Shown here piece by piece: positions 1-11,288 of a DNA stretch of 64,000 nt. The notes beneath the pieces were generated by a model that searched no databases, had not been told where the DNA came from, and saw only the letters and a program-made list of their open reading frames with translations. A program made the position numbers and the translations under genes. Numbering within the stretch: position 1 is the first letter of the stretch; every line of letters starts with the position of its first letter. Source of the stretch: Isochrysis galbana (lineage: Eukaryota > Haptophyta > Isochrysidales > Isochrysidaceae); NCBI GenBank assembly GCA_018136815.1, contig CM030942.1, forward strand, positions 115,976 to 179,975. Reading direction: 5' to 3'.

Positions 1-826
1 CGGCCCCCAATCGCGCGTTCACTTCTTGCAGAATTTCACGCGCAGGCACGCGAGCCTCGCAGGAGACGATGAAGCGCTTGTGAGCCACTCCGGGCAGCGC
101 TGCGGCGTTGATGTGTGCCTGCGCCACATCCCGAACATCCGCAACCAGACGCGACTCGATCGGCCTGTCGCCCTCGACCCAGCTACGCACCATCTGCACA
201 GAAAAGGCCTCGCACGAGCTGCATCGGGGCGGACCGAAAATCATGCTGGGACAAAGTGTGACCAGTTCACCGCCGATCTCCCTACTCAACTCCCACGCTC
301 GCCGCTCGCTCTCCATCTTGGAGAACTGGTAGGGCTCGAAGCCTGGGCCATCCCGACGGGAGACGCTGTTCCAATCCTCTGCGGTGTACCAGTTCCGTCC
401 GCAACTCGGTCTCTGACCCCCTCCGCGCACTGCTGCCATGGAGCTGGTAAGCACCAGTCGTGCTCCCGCCGCTGCACACGCGCACACCATCTGCTCAGCA
501 AGCGCAATGTTTGGGCCGACCAGCTCTGCCTCCCAGTCGTCGCACTTGCGGAAGACGGAAGCGGTGTGGATGACGGCATCGACACCGTCGGCGGCCTCCC
601 GCGCCGCCGCTGGGTCACTCAGATCCTCCACCTGCATCACCTCGACCTCCGGCGGCAGTGTACATCCCTTGGTCGAGCGGAGCACTGCACGCACGCTGTG
701 CCCCTGCTCAAGTGCGCGGCAGACGATCTCGTTGCCGAGGTAACCGTTCGCCCCCGTCACCGCCAGGCGGAGCGCCGCCGCTGGCGCCGGCACCAACCCA
801 GCGAGTAGCAGGCATACCACCCGCAT
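1..826 (-). CDS. Extended-SDR NAD(P)-dependent reductase, 3' end beyond window
   Basis: Reads from an ATG at 826-824 without a stop to the left edge (275 codons seen). After a hydrophobic N-terminus (MRVVCLLLAG, ending in an Ala-rich stretch) comes the Rossmann dinucleotide motif TGANGYLG (about residues 24-31). A TSSMAAV strand and a YQFSK motif follow; the last supplies the catalytic Tyr and Lys of the extended short-chain dehydrogenase family (dihydroflavonol-4-reductase, cinnamoyl-CoA reductase and 3-beta-HSD-like enzymes). Such enzymes reduce or epimerise carbonyl or sugar substrates with NAD(P)H. The substrate cannot be told from sequence. The leader looks like a signal peptide, which in an alga could mean ER or complex-plastid targeting; this is inference. 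No intron is needed in the visible part. The C-terminal substrate-binding region is cut by the window edge. Confidence 0.82.
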   Translation of the reverse strand, partial: MRVVCLLLAGLVPAPAAALRLAVTGANGYLGNEIVCRALEQGHSVRAVLRSTKGCTLPPEVEVMQVEDLSDPAAAREAADGVDAVIHTASVFRKCDDWEAELVGPNIALAEQMVCACAAAGARLVLTSSMAAVRGGGQRPSCGRNWYTAEDWNSVSRRDGPGFEPYQFSKMESERRAWELSREIGGELVTLCPSMIFGPPRCSSCEAFSVQMVRSWVEGDRPIESRLVADVRDVAQAHINAAALPGVAHKRFIVSCEARVPAREILQEVNARLGA

Positions 827-1749
827 CGCGCACGAGACTCTCTCTGTATCTCTCTCACCGCGACGTGGCGTGAGCGAGCGATCGAATAGTGCATCACGAC
901 TTTATGAATGATGTGTCTATATTTTATGTAACCCCAAAATAGTGACGCCGTGAAAACCTCCCCACCCGGTCGTGAAGAATAGAACAAATAGCAGTAAATG
1001 ATGAGACGAAAAAGCGAGAAGAAATGAGAGAGATGACACAAAAGAGAAGAGAAGATACAGGATAAATGAGAATGTGGGGACGGGGAAAGGAACAAGGGCC
1101 TTACAAGTTACAAGGGAGAGGAGACTCGACTGAAGAGAGGAGAATAATATACAAGTGGAGAGAGACGCTGGACGCTGGGGGAGGGAAAAGGAAGAGCGTC
1201 CTTTATTAGCGAAGTAACTTATTAGCTGTTAGTATTAGCCCTTAGAATAATCGAGGGTCGAGGGGCATTTGCCCTTTGCCAAATCTAAATCTGCAAAATC
1301 TAGCTCCGATCAAGCGCCGCGCACCTATCCCGCAAGCGGACGCACACCGTCCATATGCCCACCGGCCGCTGACCGCCGGCCAAATGCCAAATCGAGCGCT
1401 CTGGGCTCTGCTGAGGCTCTGCGGCCCTTGCTCAAGCTCAAGGGCGCACGTCCTGGTGCTGGGCGGGGGCCAGCCAACCGCGGTGGAGCCTGCAAACTTA
1501 GCCATTTCGAATGCGCTTCATGTTTCGATAATGGAAAGTGGAAATGGGAGCTTATCACTCTCATTGATATTTAATAAGAAGACACGCCGTATCATGAAAA
1601 TCGCGGCAAATTGAAATGGAAACCCCTTGTCCCGTGTGTTGCGTATGCCTTTGCGGCAAGAAATGTGCATGTGCACCTTATCATTCAACGACTATTGACA
1701 GCAATGGCCAATGGCCTGCATGGACTGTGGATTGTACCACATTGCGAGA
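827..1749. other. Intergenic region between the SDR and hydrolase genes
   Basis: Upstream of the minus-strand SDR gene and downstream of the minus-strand hydrolase. It holds an A/G-rich stretch (about 960-1200) and a GC-rich patch (1260-1500) with several overlapping open frames but no recognisable protein. I see no gene, RNA or repeat boundary I can support. Confidence 0.4.
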
Positions 1750-2754
1750 TCATTGAGCAAGCATGCGCTGCAGCTCATCAAATATCAATCTCGCAACCAT
1801 ATCAGGCCTCTCGGCCACAACGAGATGTGTAGTGCCCTCCCCCAATTGAACCACCGAAGCTTGCCCGACGGAAAACGCGGGCGCAATAACGTGTCTGTAG
1901 AAAGGATCGCCGCTATTTCGAACTAAAATCGGCGAGAAGCGTGATTCGGCGCATGTGGTGATTGTGAACTTGCAATCCGAGGCGTAACCTCGCGCAAGGG
2001 AGTGGACGGACTCTCCCGGCCAACTGAGCGTACGAGCCTCGACGTTGGGCTCACAGCAGAGTTCGACGGCCCCACCGGCGTCGCCGGGCGAGTGAACCCC
2101 GTCAGCCGGCCTAGCCTCGCCCTGCATCGATGGCCGCAAGCCACCCTCTACCCATGCGTCGAGAGAGCGCGCATCCCAATTGGCTGCGAGTCGTCGAGCA
2201 AAGTGCTCTCGGGCGATGTCCCGATTCGCAAATGTGCGCCGGCGCTTTGCGGCTGCATTGGCAGGGTAATTCAGCCCGAGGGCGGTCAAGACTCGGCAGG
2301 CACCTGTGGCAGCACGGCTGAAGAGCGGCGGTTCTATGGCCACAACGCGACGGAACGTGCCTGGGTTTCGCAGTTCAAGGTTGGTGAGAACTGCGCCGCC
2401 CATGGAGTGTCCCACCCCGATGATGGGCGAGGACCCAGACGCAAGGCCTTCCGCTCGCATGACATCCATCACATCGATCGGGTGATACCTATCCCACGTG
2501 GATCGATTGGGTGGGTCCTTTGAAGCCCCGTGGCCAGAGAAGTCGATTGCGAGCCAGTCCAGCTGCCCTACCCCCGCACTGAGAGCGCGGGCGAGCTCGC
2601 TAACCACCGGTGCCCACAGCTCCTTGCAGAAGCCGGCGGCGTGTGTCAGCACGAGGTTCGCGTGCGGAGCCTCCCTCATGCCACCGATGCTGCCCCGGAC
2701 GTAGCAGAGGCCGGCAGCCGAGCGGACGGAAGAGCCAGCTGGCCAGAGCGCCAT
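1750..2754 (-). CDS. Alpha/beta-hydrolase fold protein
   Basis: 334 aa. The open frame extends upstream to GTG codons, but the first ATG is at 2754-2752, giving an N-terminus MALWPAGSS. It has the hallmarks of the alpha/beta-hydrolase superfamily: an oxyanion-type strand LVLTHAAGF (about residue 34), an IDFSGHGAS loop, the nucleophile elbow GVGHSMGG with predicted catalytic Ser117, and a late GTTHLVVAERPD segment supplying the catalytic His. The length suits the esterase, lipase or epoxide-hydrolase-like group. Substrate and compartment are not evident. It is intronless as read and lies on the same strand as the SDR gene, about 920 bp away; nothing suggests they are functionally linked. Confidence 0.8.
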   Translation of the reverse strand: MALWPAGSSVRSAAGLCYVRGSIGGMREAPHANLVLTHAAGFCKELWAPVVSELARALSAGVGQLDWLAIDFSGHGASKDPPNRSTWDRYHPIDVMDVMRAEGLASGSSPIIGVGHSMGGAVLTNLELRNPGTFRRVVAIEPPLFSRAATGACRVLTALGLNYPANAAAKRRRTFANRDIAREHFARRLAANWDARSLDAWVEGGLRPSMQGEARPADGVHSPGDAGGAVELCCEPNVEARTLSWPGESVHSLARGYASDCKFTITTCAESRFSPILVRNSGDPFYRHVIAPAFSVGQASVVQLGEGTTHLVVAERPDMVARLIFDELQRMLAQ

Positions 2755-2929
2755 CCCTCTCGCCACCACACCTGCGCTCCAACTCCGACTACCGCACTTC
2801 TGTGAGGAGACGAAAATATGTTGTAAACACCGAAGCCACCTGCGCCCCTTCGCCCTTATCCGTACCCTCTACTTAGAAGTACTATTCACCATTACTAGAG
2901 TAATAAAAAACCTTTTGATATTCTTACCG

Positions 2930-3467
2930 CACTGGCGGCGAATGGAACCGCTACAACTATCTACACCTAGTATACCACCCACACTTCAAACACATCACCC
3001 ATAGGAGACTGGGCACGCATAACCGCTTCGCCGCGACGTCCACGAGGGAATGCAGACTATGCGGCAAACACGTACCGCGAAAGCTCGACTCATTTAGCTA
3101 GATGCCCCGCCACCCAACAGATCTTTAATGCTATTGAAGCGATAGCGGGATTTACACCGAGCCAAGGCAGGCCAACGACGCAAAAAATCAAGGACAGACT
3201 CTTCGTATACCCGAACACACCAACTCCTAACAGCCTTAGAACACTTTACATGATAGCATGGAGATATATAATAGGAGACTTCTATAAAGTCGAACTTGAT
3301 AACTACTCATTCCACCACATACCGGTAATCGAACGCACTCTGGCCAGATTCACAATCCTCGTGCGAGGACTGGAATCCTCCAACAAAACCTCGACAGCGA
3401 GGACGAGCCAAGCCTCCAGAGGCAGGAAGCCGAAAATTAAGATTAAGGACGCACGCGATAGGGGTAG
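2930..3467 (+). pseudogene. Decayed C-terminal end of a non-LTR (LINE) reverse transcriptase
   Basis: Two adjoining frames read like the tail of a LINE ORF2. One gives TRECRLCGKHVP (near 3045-3085). A shift near 3080 leads into ESSTHLARCPATQQIF and then an open frame to the next insertion. Together they form a C-x2-C ... H-x4-C zinc-finger pattern of the sort found after LINE RT domains. The upstream RT core is absent, and an in-frame TAG at 2968-2970 and the frameshift break it. The tail, rich in aaatatcc repeats, continues after the retroposon insertion at 5436. Family assignment rests on pattern only. Confidence 0.45.
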
Positions 3468-3484
3468 GCCAAAATATCCAGTAA

Positions 3485-5435
3485 TCTATCTGAGCATTAG
3501 TACCACTACTCTCACTAGCCCGGTACTAACACGACAGCCCTCAGCGCACCTGCCCGTACACCTTGTCGCGTGCTGTTGTCACAGATACATACTACTATGC
3601 ACCCCTCCACATCTCCCCCCTCGCAAGCCCCCGGCTCCCATTCTAACTCCCCACAAGTTAAAATGGGGGAAAACCCATTGAGGCGGACCGGTCGACGCCG
3701 GCCGACTCTCCGGGAAAAAGCACCGGGGGGGGGGGGGGAGGAACCTCTCGTCAAAAAAGAAGAACGGCCCTTACAGCTCTCGCCGCGAGCTGTCCTCGAG
3801 AAATAAAAGGCTGCGCCTCGAGATACCTGCCACCGTGGTTCCCGTAGGCGTCTTGAGTCTCTCCCTCCTCATCTTCCTCCTGTCGCCAGCCGCCCCCCTC
3901 CGCCCATTTGCTAACGCAAATGGGTCTCGTTTCTCACCACACTCCATCGGGGGGGGTGCAAATCCCATAAAAATCTGTCGCATTCGCGAGCCTCTGCAGG
4001 CTATTTCGCTATTTTCCGCTCTACCGTTATAACCGCGATGGTAAATCATCAATCTTCGTTCTTATGTCTATCTCTACGTCTACGACGTCTCCACGCTTCT
4101 ATCAATCACTACACTTCATTCAATGTTGGTCTACCATTATACCCACGTGGCCAAGCAGCTTCTACAGGCTTCTTTCTGCACTCGGAATATGAATAATATG
4201 CTCTAGCTCTGGACTGATCACCCAGGCATGGAGATCAAGGGAGTAGTAAGCACGTGTCGATGAAGACCAAGGAAGTAGCGAGATCTTGCTTGCTAAAGTA
4301 CACCCTCAAGAACCTCAAGCATCTAGACTCTGTAAGTCTAACACCTCTGTAAGCTTCTAGACTTTTTATAAGTCTACCAGCTACTCCATGGCTAAGCTAC
4401 GAAAAGCTATAGGTAAAGTGCACGCCGCTGTGCTCGCGTTGAGACGCTATTCGCCGATGAATCTTGTAGGATCTTCACTAAGCATGGATGAATCCCTTTC
4501 GCGCCTTTTCTGTGTGCAATCCTTCTCTAGGACGACGAGACGACGAGTTCTCTTCTGGCCAATTGGTTCCTTCTTGGCTCTCTCTGTTGACCCACCGTGG
4601 CATTCGCTCCCGTGTTTATTACGTGTTGCCCTTGTTTATGTTAGAAAGTGGTGTGGCGTGTCTTCGTACGCACCCAGCAGCCGTCGCAGCGCTCTGCGAT
4701 CGAAGCCGTACCGTGACCCCTCGTACCCTTGAGCCCCTACTGCCTTGTGTGTGGTCTCTCGCTAGAAATCACCCACTAGAGATTGATTCAATCTGTTCCT
4801 ATGGACCCATCACCACCCTCTGCACCGCAAAATCCGCCCTCGCCGCCGCGCGCGGACCCCGTCACCACTGCACCCGTGCCCAAGCCTTCCCAAGTATCTT
4901 CACCCGCCTACGGACGCGTGGGTTGCCAAGGATGGAGTCTCAGGAGCCTTACCCGGATCCTGGGAACAGTCCATCTCCACAAAATCCCCCCCTCTCCCTC
5001 GTCCCATTCTCTTCCGCCCCGGTCCCTGCGGCGCGTCGCCATGCGGCGCGCCACGGCCTGCTCTCAGAGGTCCTTCAGGGGCTCCCAGGGGACCAGCAGG
5101 GGCAGCTCAGGGGGCAGTGGAGGCTGGGGCTCAGCCCCTGGCCCCCCTGCCTCTCCCTCGCTCGCCTCGCTGACCCTGGGTGCCGTCCTGAGGCCCCTGT
5201 CTGCCTGGCGACCAGGGGTGTGGGGGGAAGTCAGTACGAGAGCAGACCCATGCGGGCCTGGGAGTGCGGCTCGCGGCCCGCGCCCACGAAGGGTCTGGGT
5301 CAGATTGTTGAATGCCCAGCCCCTGCCAGAAGGCAGGGGCTGAGGTTGAATGTACGGGCCCACCCCGGGGGGTGTCCGCGATGGAGAGAGGGGGGCGCGA
5401 GGCCCCCATTGACCCCCACTTATAAAAGTAGGTTC
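3485..5435 (+). mobile_element. SINE-like non-autonomous retroposon, copy 1 (host of a solo LTR)
   Basis: Flanked by a perfect 17-bp direct repeat GCCAAAATATCCAGTAA (3468-3484 and 5436-5452), as expected of target-primed insertion. It starts TCTATCTGAGCATTAG and ends TATAAAAGTAGGTTC. Without the nested solo LTR it is about 940 bp. Copy 2 at 53394 has the same start and end and nearly the same net length, so this looks like a full-length unit, not a random 5' truncation. No protein is recognisable inside it; long open frames across it are low-complexity. Its right part is GC-rich with a conserved block at about 4985-5435. Confidence 0.75.
3976..4981 (+). mobile_element. Solo LTR nested in retroposon copy 1
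   Basis: A 1006-bp segment beginning TGTCGCATTCGCGAG and ending in CTCCACA, so it has TG...CA termini. A 5-bp target duplication AAATC lies on both sides (3971-3975 and 4982-4986). It interrupts the retroposon at a point where the other copies are continuous. The start TGTCGCAT matches the first bases of the large Ty3/gypsy LTRs in this window, but the remainder is different, so it represents another family with shared termini. No internal coding region remains, consistent with LTR-LTR recombination. Confidence 0.75.
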
Positions 5436-5452
5436 GCCAAAATATCCAGTAA

Positions 5453-6628
5453 AATCTACCCAAATATCCATTTGGGATATCCAGTTTATATCCGGGCTAA
5501 GGGCTACTCGCCCAAATATCCAGCAAAATATCCAATGGATATCGATTGGATATTCGCCGATCGCCGAGACCCGCAAGCAAGCTCAAGCTCGGCGGCGTGA
5601 TGGGGAGGGGGTATGGGGTATGGGGGGTATATACTTTGTGGCCCCACACATCGCTCTATGAATGATGTGTGTCGTATGTCACATGCATTCAGATTCAGTT
5701 AGTATAATGGGTGGCGGGCTCACATCTCACAATCACCATACGACATACGACATACATACTTCTTACGCACACGCGCCCTTGCGCTTATTGCGATTGTATC
5801 GCAACATCACCGACGCCTCCACCTGATCAGCCAACGAATTAGCACGATCTGCACAGGGACCTTTCCGCGTGATGGCGTCCGGGGGGATTCGATGAGGATT
5901 GTCCTGCCCGGCGCCGTGGTGCAGAGCGGACGGCCGTTGCCTTCGTCGCGCGACCCCCACAGCCGTAGAAGTAAGAGCTGAGGGGTGCTTGGAGTGATTC
6001 GATGTGGTAAAGTGTCCTTCCCACCCTTGAACTGGTGAATGCTTGCGGATCTGGCATCGGCCACCACTGAAGAATTTGTGTAGACTGACCATATTGTCCA
6101 GGTCCCATACCAGTTGTGGGAACGTGTGGCCCGCCGCTCGGCGGCCACAAATTCGAAGGAAAGATTTTCATCGAATTTGTCGAGTCCATTCGATGATGTG
6201 TTGCACCCTTGAGCGTCGACGCGCGCGCTGGTATCATGTAGATTGCGGTGACGCGGTGACCTCTCGGCTCTCGGCGGGGGTACCACGTTAGAACTTATAG
6301 CGCCGTATGACATCTTGTTAGCTAGCACTCCTAGCCACATACACCGGACGAGCCATGCGCCAACCGCGCACACACCCATCGCGGGGTAGGGGCTCCGTTG
6401 CCGTCGAAGGGCTACGGTCCCGCAGCACTAAGGTTATACTAACACAACAATATAACTCTGACGGAGACCCTATTGAGGCATTATTGGGGCGTTGCAAAAA
6501 CCCTCGAATGATTCGGAGTACTTCTGCACAGGAATACACGTATAATGCGAGAGACGGTAGAGTAGAGCGAGGGGGTCTGGGGGGTAGGGGAGAGGGAGGG
6601 GGGACGGGGGGACGCCGCTCGTCGGCCG
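5453..6628. other. Intergenic region with aaatatcc-type repeats
   Basis: Starts with short repeats around ATATCC (5440-5560), the continuation of the LINE remnant interrupted at 3485. The minus strand has an open frame of about 190 codons (5807-6379), but it matches no family I recognise and overlaps other open frames. No supported gene. Confidence 0.35.
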
Positions 6629-9600
6629 ATGCTGCTCGCGGACTCCCCGCGCGCTCGCGACCGTCTCGTCCTCCCTCTGCTCAGAGAGGAAGAGGAGACA
6701 GCGAAGCGGCGGCGGGGGCGGGGCCACGCCGCGCTCCGCCGCGCGATTGCAGCCGTCGCTTCCGACCTTCAGCTCCAGAAGATCGGAGAGCTCCGCAGGC
6801 CAGAGCTTTCGGCCGCAGAGGACCATGTGCGCTTCTTTCTCCCAAAGGATGAACAAGGAGGTCTTCTTCCGCTTCGCTGCTCGGAGGAGGAATTCTCGGC
6901 GCATGTGGGCGCGGGTGTGGCGCTTTACATGCGCTTTGTCCGCATGACTGGATACGTGTTCGCCGCAGCCGCTGTCGTTGCCATTCCCCAGATTGTGGGC
7001 AATGCAGCAGGCACGCGCCTCCACCTTCGCTGGCCCTGGTCCATAGAGTGCGAACAGGCGATGCCGGATGGCACGCCGCCGCTTGCGCACGTGGCGGCGC
7101 AGTTGGGCGGAGCCACGCTCTACGGCATTCTCTCCACGCTTCTGGGCAATGCGTCGCTCGGTGAGGGGACGTGGGTGGACGGCGCACACCTCTTCTCTGC
7201 CTCCACCCTCTGTGCCATGTTCTGCATCTACGTCTTCTGGACATGGCGCATGTGCTCGGCGTCACTTGCTGCAATCGACGCGTCGCGGACACGCGCCTCT
7301 GACTTCGCAGTCAGGGTGAGCGGCCTGCCCAACTCGTACACGGACACACACGCAGTCAAGGCCCACTTCTCTTTCTTTGGTCCCATCGCTTCCGTTGCGC
7401 TCTCCGTCGACAACGCTCACCTTCTTGCCCTACTCGAGCGGCAGCACGCATTGGCGCAGGACTGGCGCAAACTCCATACGCACCACGCTCTACTCGCGCC
7501 GGCCCAACGCGCGCGTGCCTCACGTTCGCTCTTGCGGCGCGCTGAGCACATGCTATCCCGTCTCACACGTGCACGTGCGGCGCTCCGGGCCGAGCTCCGT
7601 GCTCCCTCCGACTGCACGGGCACGGCTTTCGTTGTCTTTCGCCGCCGACCCGACGCCGCGCGCTGCGTGCGCCACTTTGAGCTGATCCAGAGGCACGAAC
7701 GGTCGCGCGATGGTGGGCTTGCCGGAGCCAATGTTGACTTCCGCCAGCTCTACTTCAGGACGGCACACAAGTTGGCCGTGTCGAGAGCGTGTGAGCCGTC
7801 GGACGTTCTCTGGCGATCACTCCGGTACACCAAGGCGTCGGCACGGGCCGCCAACGTGAAGACGACGGCGTTGGTATTTCTCGTCGCCTGCGGGTCCACC
7901 GCTGCGATCACCACCGCCAACTTTATGGGCACTTCGCACTCAACAGGCGCGCTGACAACGCTCTGGGTGACCGCTGTGGTGATCGCATCCAACTTGGCTA
8001 TCTTCAGCCTGGTGCCCTACCTGGCCGTAAAACGCGAGCACCACCACCACCGCTCGGCGCAGCATATGCACATGCTTCTCAAGATGGCTGGGTTTCAGAT
8101 CATGAACACATCTGTGTCGGTGCTGGCCTTCCTCTTCCTCACATGGGATGTCACCGACAACACAGCCTGCCCATTGCCCTTGCCGGTGGCTCGCCGGGCA
8201 GCGACCGACTTCACCTGCTCCACATGGCTGGTCGGCGGACGAGTCGGCGGCGTCGAGCTTAGGTACGCCCAGGCCGAGGTGGATTCGTCTGACCATGAGC
8301 TGGACACCCCGATACGGCTTGGCTTGCCTCACCGTCGGTGCACTCCGTTGGCCCTCACACGCTCTTTGCATCATGAGGTTTCCTTTTATGGCATACAGCC
8401 TTGCCCGGCGCACTCTCCACCCTGGGAAAGAGATGCCTTTGCACAAACACGAATTCACCCGCGCATGGATCACCTGCGCAGTTTTCTCCTTCCCCAATGT
8501 CCTTAGCCTCGATGGTCTCTGCGTCTCGCATTGGTACTGGACCGGAGCTCTCGTGCTCATGAATGGTCTCTTTGGAGACTTTGCGATTATTCTAGGCCTC
8601 ATTGAGTTCGTGCGACCGGAGAAGCACCTCGCACGGCGGCTCTTTGCCCGACGTGCTACCACTCAGACCGAGATGAATGAGATCTACGAGATGGACGCAG
8701 ATTTATACCTGCCTTTCAGATATCAGCTTACTCTCAAGGTGTGAAGGGCTCCGAATCGCCCACGCCGCGAATCACCTTTCCACTGCGGTGTGCACATGCT
8801 GTTGGTGTGAGCCCTCTCCATCGGTTTGCAAACACGTGGTAGACAGTTCACTTGTGTCGAACCTATATGCCATTCGCCCCGTCCCTATTAGGTGGTCTTT
8901 TTGACGGCCATGTTCTGCCCGGCAATCCCACTTCTCCTCCCGTTTGCTTCACTCTTCATGTTTGCATCCCATCGCGTCGATCGATACAACCTTCTCCGCG
9001 TCATGAAGCCGCCACCGCGCACAACGGACCGAACGATTACCCTATCCGTCCTTTACCTACTGCCGCTCGCCCTCTTTGCGCATATATGGATGGTCCTATT
9101 CTTCTATTCGAAGCAGGCGCGCTCGCTCCAAACTGGTTTTGCGCCTGCAGCACAACATTTGCATCGCCCTCTAGGCGCGAAGCGGAGCGTCTTCACCATT
9201 GAGGTCGCCCCACCCCACCATGCCCTGCCCTGCCCAGGCGCGTACTGACGTGCCCTTGCTCTACTATTCGATTCTCGCCACCCTGGCCGTGTACTTGATG
9301 TTTCGCTTCTCGGCCGCTTTGTCACGTCACCACGCTCGTCCGATCACTGACATTGACGCGGCCGACGAGAATTCGCGACGATATGTCGGAAGGCGACCCA
9401 TTCGAGCTCACGTGGCTCATCCCACGCCATCCCAGCACACTCAAGCCAACAACCAACACCACGCGCCGTCTAGTAGCTCCCTCGGTCTCATAGGCCATCC
9501 GGGAGACGGCCTCGCGTATACCGACGCTGCCTCGAGCGATGTGGCGGACACGAAGCCCTCCGCTGGTGTTGATGCCGAGAGCCTGGACGCTCATCTCGAC

Positions 9601-9849
9601 TACATTGAACTCTATGTGCCACCCTTGACATCGTTTCTTCTCAACTCCACGTACCGAGAATTGCAAGTCAAACATAAAGACCTGTCTAAACCAATTGCAA
9701 AAAGGCGTTCGAATGGATTTACGATCACCGACGACGCAGCACATGCGATAGCTGGCCTGCCGTCTTGGACGGCCGATGCCAGCGAGTGCAGCGGCTCCAG
9801 TAGCACCGACGCTAGTGTGCACGAGCGCGGTTTGCACGACGTCTCCTAA
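6629..9849 (+). CDS. CSC1/TMEM63 (OSCA)-like mechanosensitive or stress-gated cation channel, four exons
   Basis: Proposed exons 6629-8262, 8507-8738, 8892-9188 and 9238-9849 give about 924 aa. Introns 1 (244 bp) and 2 (153 bp) have GT-AG ends and join conserved sequence in phase: GVEL-S-LDGLCVSHWYW and QLTLK-VVFLTAMFCPAIPLL. Intron 3 is less certain: a 49-bp (9189-9237) or a 34-bp version both fit. The protein has an N-terminal membrane region, a cytosolic RRM-like insert beginning FAVRVSGLPNSYTD, and a second membrane block with the family-type segments NGLFGD, TQTEMNEIYEMDADLYLPF and FASLFMFASHRVDRYNLL. OSCA/CSC1/TMEM63 proteins are membrane cation channels opened by osmotic or mechanical stress. 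The C-terminal tail (about 180 residues) is hydrophilic and Ser-rich. The start ATG is the first in frame. Confidence 0.75.
8263..8506 (+). other. Intron 1 of the CSC1-like gene
   Basis: Donor AG|GTACGC and acceptor CCTTAG|CC. Removal restores a phase-2 serine codon and the family-typical segment around WYWTGALVLMNGLFGD. Confidence 0.65.
8739..8891 (+). other. Intron 2 of the CSC1-like gene
   Basis: Donor AAG|GTGTGA and acceptor CTATTAG|GTGG, phase 0. Without splicing the frame stops immediately after the donor (GTG TGA). Confidence 0.7.
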
Positions 9850-11085
9850 TGAAAGTTGGTCCTCTGCAGCATCTTGCACGAATGTAAATTAAGTGAAGAA
9901 CAAGGTGCTTGAATGTGGCGTGGTACATTGGCGCTCTCTGAACGAGTGCGAACGAGTTCCTCTACTGACTAGATTTTGCGCTGCGCCCTGGTAACAAGGC
10001 TTCATGCCGCCTTCCCTTCTCGGTTGTTGCCTTTCATCTTCAGCATCTGACCTTCTTCTATATTTTGAAGCCGTTACACCTGTATTCCAGTAGTCCTATT
10101 CGCTCTCACGAACCCGGTAACTAGTCGTTGTTGCTAGTGCTGTTGCTGCTGCGTTGTGTGTCTTGATTGCAGAAACCAAGTCCCGGCCGAGCCGAGAGTT
10201 GTGTAAAAACGTCTTAATGTTCTCATCACGCATGCGGCCTTGCACAAGTCACAAGTGCATCTAGCAGCCACGCCCGCTCCATTTCCCTGTCTCACTCCCT
10301 CCAAGAGACTGCAACCTCAAGTTCGGGTTTTCTCTCTGCACCACTCCCTCTCATGGTCTATGGGACCTACATTTACCCCCCTCCCCCCCTACCTTCCCCC
10401 GTTCCCCGAAACGGAGAGTATGGAGGCTTCACTTCTTCTTGAGCGCGGCTTTTTGCAACATCGCTCGCCTCCGCCGCCTAGGTTTGTGACATCTTGTATC
10501 TTGTCCGTCATGGAGAATCGGTAGAACTTCACTTTCCAAAGTGCTAGGAGGAGAAGGATGTACCGTGCGATGGCTACCCCAAACCCCAAACCCCAATCCC
10601 GGTCCCGATCCCTTTAGGCGCCCATCAACGCGGCCGTCAGTCGTCAGTATGTATGAGTATGAGTGTGAAGAGGGCAATCAAGAGAAAGAAGCCGATGAGG
10701 ATGAGGCGGCCTACCATTTCTATCGGTCGGGCGACGTCGTAGTAGTTTTTGAAGATACTTTGACGAATGAAAACCCACGTACATGGCGTGCCCACCCTGC
10801 ACCCTACTGTATGCGCGTGTGCGCAACAAATAAAATGTGACAGACCCGCGAGATCATCCACTTGTTACTCTTGAGCACGGCGTTTTTACCTTTTTATACA
10901 CTCACGGGGGCGGCTAAACCTCTCCAAGAAGCAAGAAGTGAACCCTCTGCAACCTCCTTTTGGGGGCAAGGTAGGGGAAGGGGGGGACAGGGGGACATAG
11001 GAATATTTTACCCGAGATGTGGGGATATCAGCGAAATGATAAAAACCTAGCCCCCTGCCTGAGATTGCGGCCTCTGAGTTTATCT

Positions 11086-11116
<31 letters not shown>

Positions 11117-11288
11117 GAGGTGCAAGTGGCAAGTGCAAGTGGCCAGTGGCAAGTGGCAAGTGGCTACTGACCGAGGCTAGCTATTGCACGTTTTGCTTTT
11201 GCTTTTGCTTTGCTCCTGGCCTCTCCGACTTGGTCTCCAGGGGTGTGGGCTGTTTGCGTTGATATGTCATATGATATGTGATTGATTG
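9850..11288. other. Intergenic region with short simple repeats
   Basis: Contains the 3' flank of the channel gene. It also has five perfect CCCATA units (11086-11115), a run of AAGTGGC/AAGTGC variants (about 11119-11164) and TTTTGC units (about 11191-11213). No gene seen. Confidence 0.5.
11086..11115. repeat. (CCCATA)5 hexamer microsatellite
   Basis: Five perfect CCCATA units. The unit is not a standard telomere repeat and the array is interstitial. Confidence 0.8.

Noticed and set aside
26-808. A 260-codon plus-strand ORF at the left edge
   Set aside because: It is the shadow of the minus-strand SDR gene, which has clear Rossmann and YxxxK motifs.
5807-6379. A 190-codon minus-strand ORF
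   Set aside because: Three frames are open over the same stretch and none matches a known family or has a convincing start.
11086-11115. Interstitial telomere repeat
   Set aside because: CCCATA is not a known telomere unit and there are only five copies.
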